From an uncultured Selenomonadaceae bacterium (GTDB lineage Bacteria > Bacillota > Negativicutes > Selenomonadales > Selenomonadaceae): a stretch of 64,000 bases of DNA. A program made the position numbers and the translations under genes. The notes beneath the pieces were generated by a model that had not been told where the DNA came from, did no database searches, and was given only the letters and a program-made list of their open reading frames with translations. Where the stretch lies: positions 1 through 64,000 of the forward strand of contig CAJOCQ010000002.1 in the NCBI GenBank assembly GCA_905233135.1, given 5' to 3'. Every line of letters starts with the position of its first letter. Position 1 is the stretch's first letter. Below, piece after piece: positions 59,007-64,000 of this stretch.

Positions 59007-60881
59007 GAATGAAGATTGAATTATTAACGCCAAATAATTATCCATATCGTCATCCCAACGAATATTATACGCTCGCGCAGGAGTTTCAACGCCCCAATTA
59101 TTTAATTTAACGTCTATATATTCGTTGCCGCTCTTTGAAAGTTTATTAATCGGGCAGCCTTCGCAGGGAGCGTCAAGATTATGAAAACGCTTGTAACAAG
59201 TTTGCTCGTTGGTGGCATTCATTAAAGTTTGACGAATCGTATTATTGAAATAAATCGGCTCATAAGTATCTTTATCTACAACATAAATAAATTCCTGCAT
59301 ATGGTCAAGAATATTTTGCAAGTGCTTGCTCATTTTTTCTGAAACAGTGTCGTTTTGCTGATTGAGTAAAATATTTCCCAACAGTACGGAAAAAATACTA
59401 AGCCGCGTAAATTCTTCTTTAGAAAAAACGTGGTCGGCGTTGGCAACTTCAAAACAAACACTGCCTACAGTTTCGCTGCCGTGCGCAATTTGCGAATAGA
59501 CAAAGGAGCCGACTTTCAAAGTTGAAAAAACTTCCGTGTATTCGGGAAAATTGGAATAGGTATTTTCGCAGATTGACATAACACCATAGGGGGTCGGGTG
59601 ATAATGTGAATCAACCATTGAGCAATAAACATTCAAAAAATCGCCGAATTGTTCGATATGTTCTTTGGAGCCGAAAGAAAAGCCGTTGGGGCTAATCCAT
59701 TCAAAAGCTACAACGTACTGATTGGAACTTTTATTAAGTTTTGAAACTGCAACGCGGTCAAGGTTAAATTGCTTGCCGAACATTCCGAGACAAATTGAAA
59801 TTGTAGCTTCGGGGTTCTGCGTTTCGTACAGCATATTTAAAATAAATTCCAGCATATTATCTTGAAAGGCAGTTTGTCGAATATCTTCGGCGTGTTGAGG
59901 ATCTCGCGCAGAATCAACGGCAAAAGTTCGCCCAATCAAACTTTGATGATAAAATGAATACTGATTTTTGCCGCGTGATTTTGATTCATATAAAGCACGG
60001 TCTGCGCGTTTGAATAAATCTTGGTAAGTTGTGCCGTGTTCGGGATAAAGCGCAATTCCAATGCTTACGGAAAAAGGCAAGCTGACATTGTTACTTTCGT
60101 AGTTACGGTTTAAAGTTCTCAAAAGTTCGGTGCAACGACGTTCCAAAACTTCCTGCGAAGGCATATCGACAAAAAGCACAACAAATTCATCGCCGCCAAT
60201 TCTGCCGACAATATCTTTTTGGCGGAAAACGCCGCGAATTGCATTGCCCATATCAGTTAAAACGCCGTCGCCGAAAAGGTGTCCGAAAGAATCATTGATA
60301 GCTTTAAAGCCGTCCGCGTCAATAATAACAAACGCAGGCGGGAGGTCTTTATCTTTCAACTTTGAAAGGTACATTTCAATATTTTTGTGCGTTGCGTCTT
60401 TATTCAAAAATCCCGTCAAAGTATCGTGCTCGGCGGCGTCTTGAAGTTCCATTTGCCAAAGTTGCTTGACGTTAATATTGCAAATGCAGCCGAATCCTAC
60501 AACGGGGCCGTTTTCGTCGAAATAAAGCAAGAGCCGAAATTCCGCCCATAAATAGCCCCTGTCATCTTTGCCGCGCAGGCGAATTTTGCTGCTGAAATAT
60601 TTTGAATCGTTTTTGGTATGTTGGAGCCAAAACATTTCGTCAAAAAATTTTTCAAACTTTTCGCCGTCTTCGGGATGAATCATATTGCCGCCGAAAAAAG
60701 CAGTTGAGGCGGGCGTGATAACTTGCGGCAAATCGTAATCAGATTCTTCTACTGACGCCACAAATTCCATTAAATCTTCTGCTATATTCCATTTGAAGTA
60801 AATTATGTTTTCAACGTCATTCAAAATGCGGTATATTTCAGTGTCGAACTTTGTAGGGATTTGAAAATTTGAGTCGGTCAT
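59004..60881 (-). CDS. PAS-GGDEF-GAF-PAS-type diguanylate cyclase
   Basis: [18 protein letters not shown]; flanking sensor-like regions. Confidence 0.85.
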   Translation of the reverse strand: MTDSNFQIPTKFDTEIYRILNDVENIIYFKWNIAEDLMEFVASVEESDYDLPQVITPASTAFFGGNMIHPEDGEKFEKFFDEMFWLQHTKNDSKYFSSKIRLRGKDDRGYLWAEFRLLLYFDENGPVVGFGCICNINVKQLWQMELQDAAEHDTLTGFLNKDATHKNIEMYLSKLKDKDLPPAFVIIDADGFKAINDSFGHLFGDGVLTDMGNAIRGVFRQKDIVGRIGGDEFVVLFVDMPSQEVLERRCTELLRTLNRNYESNNVSLPFSVSIGIALYPEHGTTYQDLFKRADRALYESKSRGKNQYSFYHQSLIGRTFAVDSARDPQHAEDIRQTAFQDNMLEFILNMLYETQNPEATISICLGMFGKQFNLDRVAVSKLNKSSNQYVVAFEWISPNGFSFGSKEHIEQFGDFLNVYCSMVDSHYHPTPYGVMSICENTYSNFPEYTEVFSTLKVGSFVYSQIAHGSETVGSVCFEVANADHVFSKEEFTRLSIFSVLLGNILLNQQNDTVSEKMSKHLQNILDHMQEFIYVVDKDTYEPIYFNNTIRQTLMNATNEQTCYKRFHNLDAPCEGCPINKLSKSGNEYIDVKLNNWGVETPARAYNIRWDDDMDNYLALIIQSSF

Positions 60882-61000
60882 GCAAAATGCGACAGAAATT
60901 TCTGCCGCTACACCTCCTTAAAAATTTTTCGTTTTCGTCAAGCGTATTGTACCAAATTGAAAGAAATTTATGCAACCGCCTTTTTAGAAATTTTATTTGT

Positions 61001-61029
61001 TTGACAAGAATTTTATTACAGTTTATAAT
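61001..61029 (+). promoter_or_regulatory. consensus sigma70-type promoter upstream of rpoB
   Basis: TTGACA-N17-TATAAT. Confidence 0.75.
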
Positions 61030-61110
61030 TTCCTTTACCGTTTTATATTTTGAAGGTTATCTATTGCTTGACTTCAAAATTTTTTTTTATAAATTGGGAG
61101 TGAAGGCGTT

Positions 61111-64000
61111 AATGTTTAATCCTGTAAAAGTAGGAAAAAGAACCCGTTACAGTTACGCAAGAATTAAGGAAGTTATGGAGATGCCGCATCTTCTTGACAT
61201 TCAGCGCAATTCGTACAAATGGTTTTTGGAAGAAGGGCTTAAAGAATTACTTGAAGATATTTCGCCAATTTCCATTGCAACGGGAAATTTGAAATTGTTC
61301 TTCAAAGATCCTGTGCTTGGAAAACCGAAATATACGCTTGAAGAATGCAAGGAACGTGACAGCACTTACGCTGCGCCGATTCGCGTAAAAGTGCAACTTG
61401 TCAATCAAGAATTGGGCGACGTTAAAGAGCAGGAAGTCTTTTTGGGGGATTTTCCGCTGATGACGGAGACGGGCACTTTTGTGATTAATGGCGCGGAGAG
61501 AGTTATTGTTAGCCAGCTCGTGCGTTCGCCCGGCGTTTATTTTTCTCAATCGATTGACCAAACCGGTAAAAAAATTTTCTCCGCTCAACTTATTCCTAAT
61601 CGCGGCGCGTGGATGGAGCTCGAAACTGAACCCGGCGATAAAATTCGCGTGCGTATCGACCGTACCCGCAAAATGCCGGTGACGACGCTTTTGCGTGCGC
61701 TTGGTTTTCATTCCGATGAACAAATTTTACAACTTTTCGATTACAATCACTTTATTAAAGATGAACTCGATAGAGAAGATGAATCTGAAAAAAATCCTGA
61801 AAAAGCTCTGGAAGAAGTTTATAAACATATTCGCCCCAATGAACCCGCTACCTCTTCGGAAAACGCTCAGCAACTGCTGTATTCGCTCTTCTTCGACAAT
61901 AAACGTTACGACCTGGCACCGGTGGGCAGATTCAAATTAACTAAAAAATTAGGCGCGTTGGAGAGAATTAAAGGTTATTTCAACAGGGAAGATATTGTCG
62001 ATAATTTTACAGGGGAAATTATTATTCCTAAAAATTCGCTTATTTCGGAGTCGAGGATTAAGAATTTGTTTGGTCCAAGTCATTTCCTTTTGAATAAAAA
62101 AGCCAATAACTCTTTGTTGAAGGAAGAAGATATAGAAGAGTTATTAAAAAATCAGAAATGGCAGATCGCGCTGGACGAGGATATTGCAGAAGGAGATTTT
62201 GTTTTAAAAAAAGGCTCTATTATTAACTCCGCGTCGATTGATTTGTTGGATTCGATTCGTGAAGCAAATTTATTTAATTTGCAAAATAAGTCCCCTTTAA
62301 TGCTGAAACTTAAAAAGGGCGATAAATTTATTACTAAAATTTGCGCTCCAAGGTCTGACCAAAGAACACTTCGCACGGCGGATATTGCAGCTGCTATAGG
62401 ATACCTCCTGGATTTAATGGAAGGCGAAGGGCAGACAGACGATATTGACCACTTGGCAAACCGCAGAGTCCGCTCGGTGGGCGAACTGCTTCAAACTCAA
62501 TTCCGTATAGGACTTGCCAGAATGGAAAGAGTTTGCAGAGACAGGATGACCACTCAAGACGCCGATATTATTACTCCTCAAGCTCTTATAAACATTAAAC
62601 CAGTCATTGCCGCTATTAAAGAATTTTTCGGAAGTAGCCAACTCAGCCAATTCATGGACCAACATAACCCACTTTCCGAACTTACTCATAAACGCAGATT
62701 AAGTGCGCTCGGTCCAGGCGGTCTTTCCAGAGAACGCGCAGGTTTTGAAGTGCGCGACGTTCATAACTCCCACTACGGCAGAATGTGCCCTATTGAAACT
62801 CCAGAAGGCCCTAACATTGGTTTAATAGGCTCGCTCGCTAACTTCGCCAAAATTGATTCTTTCGGCTTCATTCTTACTCCTTACAGAAAAATTATTAACA
62901 ACCTCGTTTCCAACTCCGCTTTTTATTTGAACGCAGCGGACGAAGAACCCCTGACTATTGCTCAAGCTAATGAACCGCTCGATTCTTCGTTCCACTTCAT
63001 TAACGACACCGTGACCGCAAGACACTTTCAAATTTCTTCGCGCGTTAAGGCAGCGGACGTTAATTTTATGGATGTAAGCCCCAAGCAAGTTGTTAGCATT
63101 GCTACCGCTCTTATACCGTTCCTGGAAAATGACGACGCTAACCGCGCTTTAATGGGCGCGAATATGCAAAGACAAGCTGTCCCGCTCCTTCGCACTCAAG
63201 CCCCCCTGGTCGGTACCGGTATGGAAGCTAAAGCCGCGGCTGACAGCGGCGTCATGATTCTGGCTAAGAATGACGGTATTGTTTCTTATGTTGATGCTAA
63301 TTTGATTGTTATTGACGCCAAGAACGGCAAAGATTATTTTAAATTACAAAAATTCGCCAGATCCAATCAGGGCACTTGTATTAACCAGATTCCTATTGTT
63401 CACGTGGGCGAGAAGGTAGGCGCAGGGCAGCCTATTGCAGATGGCCCCGCTACTTCGAACGGCGAACTCGCTCTGGGTTATAATATTATTGTCGCTTATA
63501 TGCCTTGGGAAGGTTATAACTATGAAGATGCCATTTTACTTTCTCAAAATTTATTAAAAAATGATATTTACACTTCTATTCACATTGAAGAACACCAATG
63601 CGACGCACGCGATACCAAGCTCGGCCCCGAAGATGTTACCCGCGATATTCCTAATGTTGCCGAAGAGGCTTTAGCTCAGTTGGATGCCGAGGGCATTATT
63701 GCTATTGGTGCCGACGTTAGACCCGGTGATATTTTGGTGGGTAAAGTGACGCCGAAAGGTGAAACAGAATTGACAGCAGAAGAAAAATTGCTGAGAGCAA
63801 TATTCGGGGAAAAAGCAAGAGAAGTGCGAGATACATCAATGAGAGTACCGCACGGCGAATCGGGAAAAATAGTGGCAGTAAAAATCTTTACAAGAGAAAA
63901 TAATGACGAAATGCCGCCGGGCGTTAATAAGCAAGTAAGAGTATATATAGCGCAGAAAAGAAAGATAAGCGTGGGAGATAAAATGAGCGGCAGGCACGGT
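61111..64000 (+). CDS. rpoB: RNA polymerase beta subunit (3' end beyond window; not listed in ORF track)
   Basis: Open frame [39 protein letters not shown] ... [47 protein letters not shown]. Confidence 0.97.

Noticed and set aside
62600-62720. Rifampicin-resistance substitutions in rpoB
   Set aside because: Cluster reads [31 protein letters not shown]; major resistance positions look wild-type, and the His is at a naturally variable site.

Overview
AT-rich bacterial chromosome segment, probably from a diderm Firmicute (Negativicutes-like). This lineage call is an inference from an LpxL-type acyltransferase and EptA-like gene alongside Firmicute-style genes. Positions 1-14.9 kb hold a prophage tail/host-recognition module: tape measure, baseplate-like proteins, holin, HNH/P-loop protein, small-terminase-like proteins and tail fibres. 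It ends in a tail-fibre gene with a C-terminus resembling the variable region of a diversity-generating retroelement (DGR) target, interrupted upstream by an in-frame amber codon. Next come flagellin, an M16 peptidase, a split phosphoethanolamine-transferase-like gene, an FkbM methyltransferase with an in-frame G9 tract, dapA, an aquaporin, a small ferredoxin missed by the ORF track, groESL, thrB/hom/thrC with an HNH gene between hom and thrC, a large hybrid histidine kinase with tandem HPt domains, and a Tad (Flp) pilus locus. The right end has two GGDEF proteins, two TerD proteins, smpB and the 5' part of rpoB. The strongest non-gene signals are (i) a family of short 7-8-bp-periodic intergenic arrays/hairpins starting at or overlapping stop codons, (ii) a dispersed palindrome with compensatory base changes, and (iii) a 23-nt leader shared by groEL and terD. 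I found no CRISPR array, rRNA or tRNA. All homology calls come from reading motifs by eye; no database search was run.
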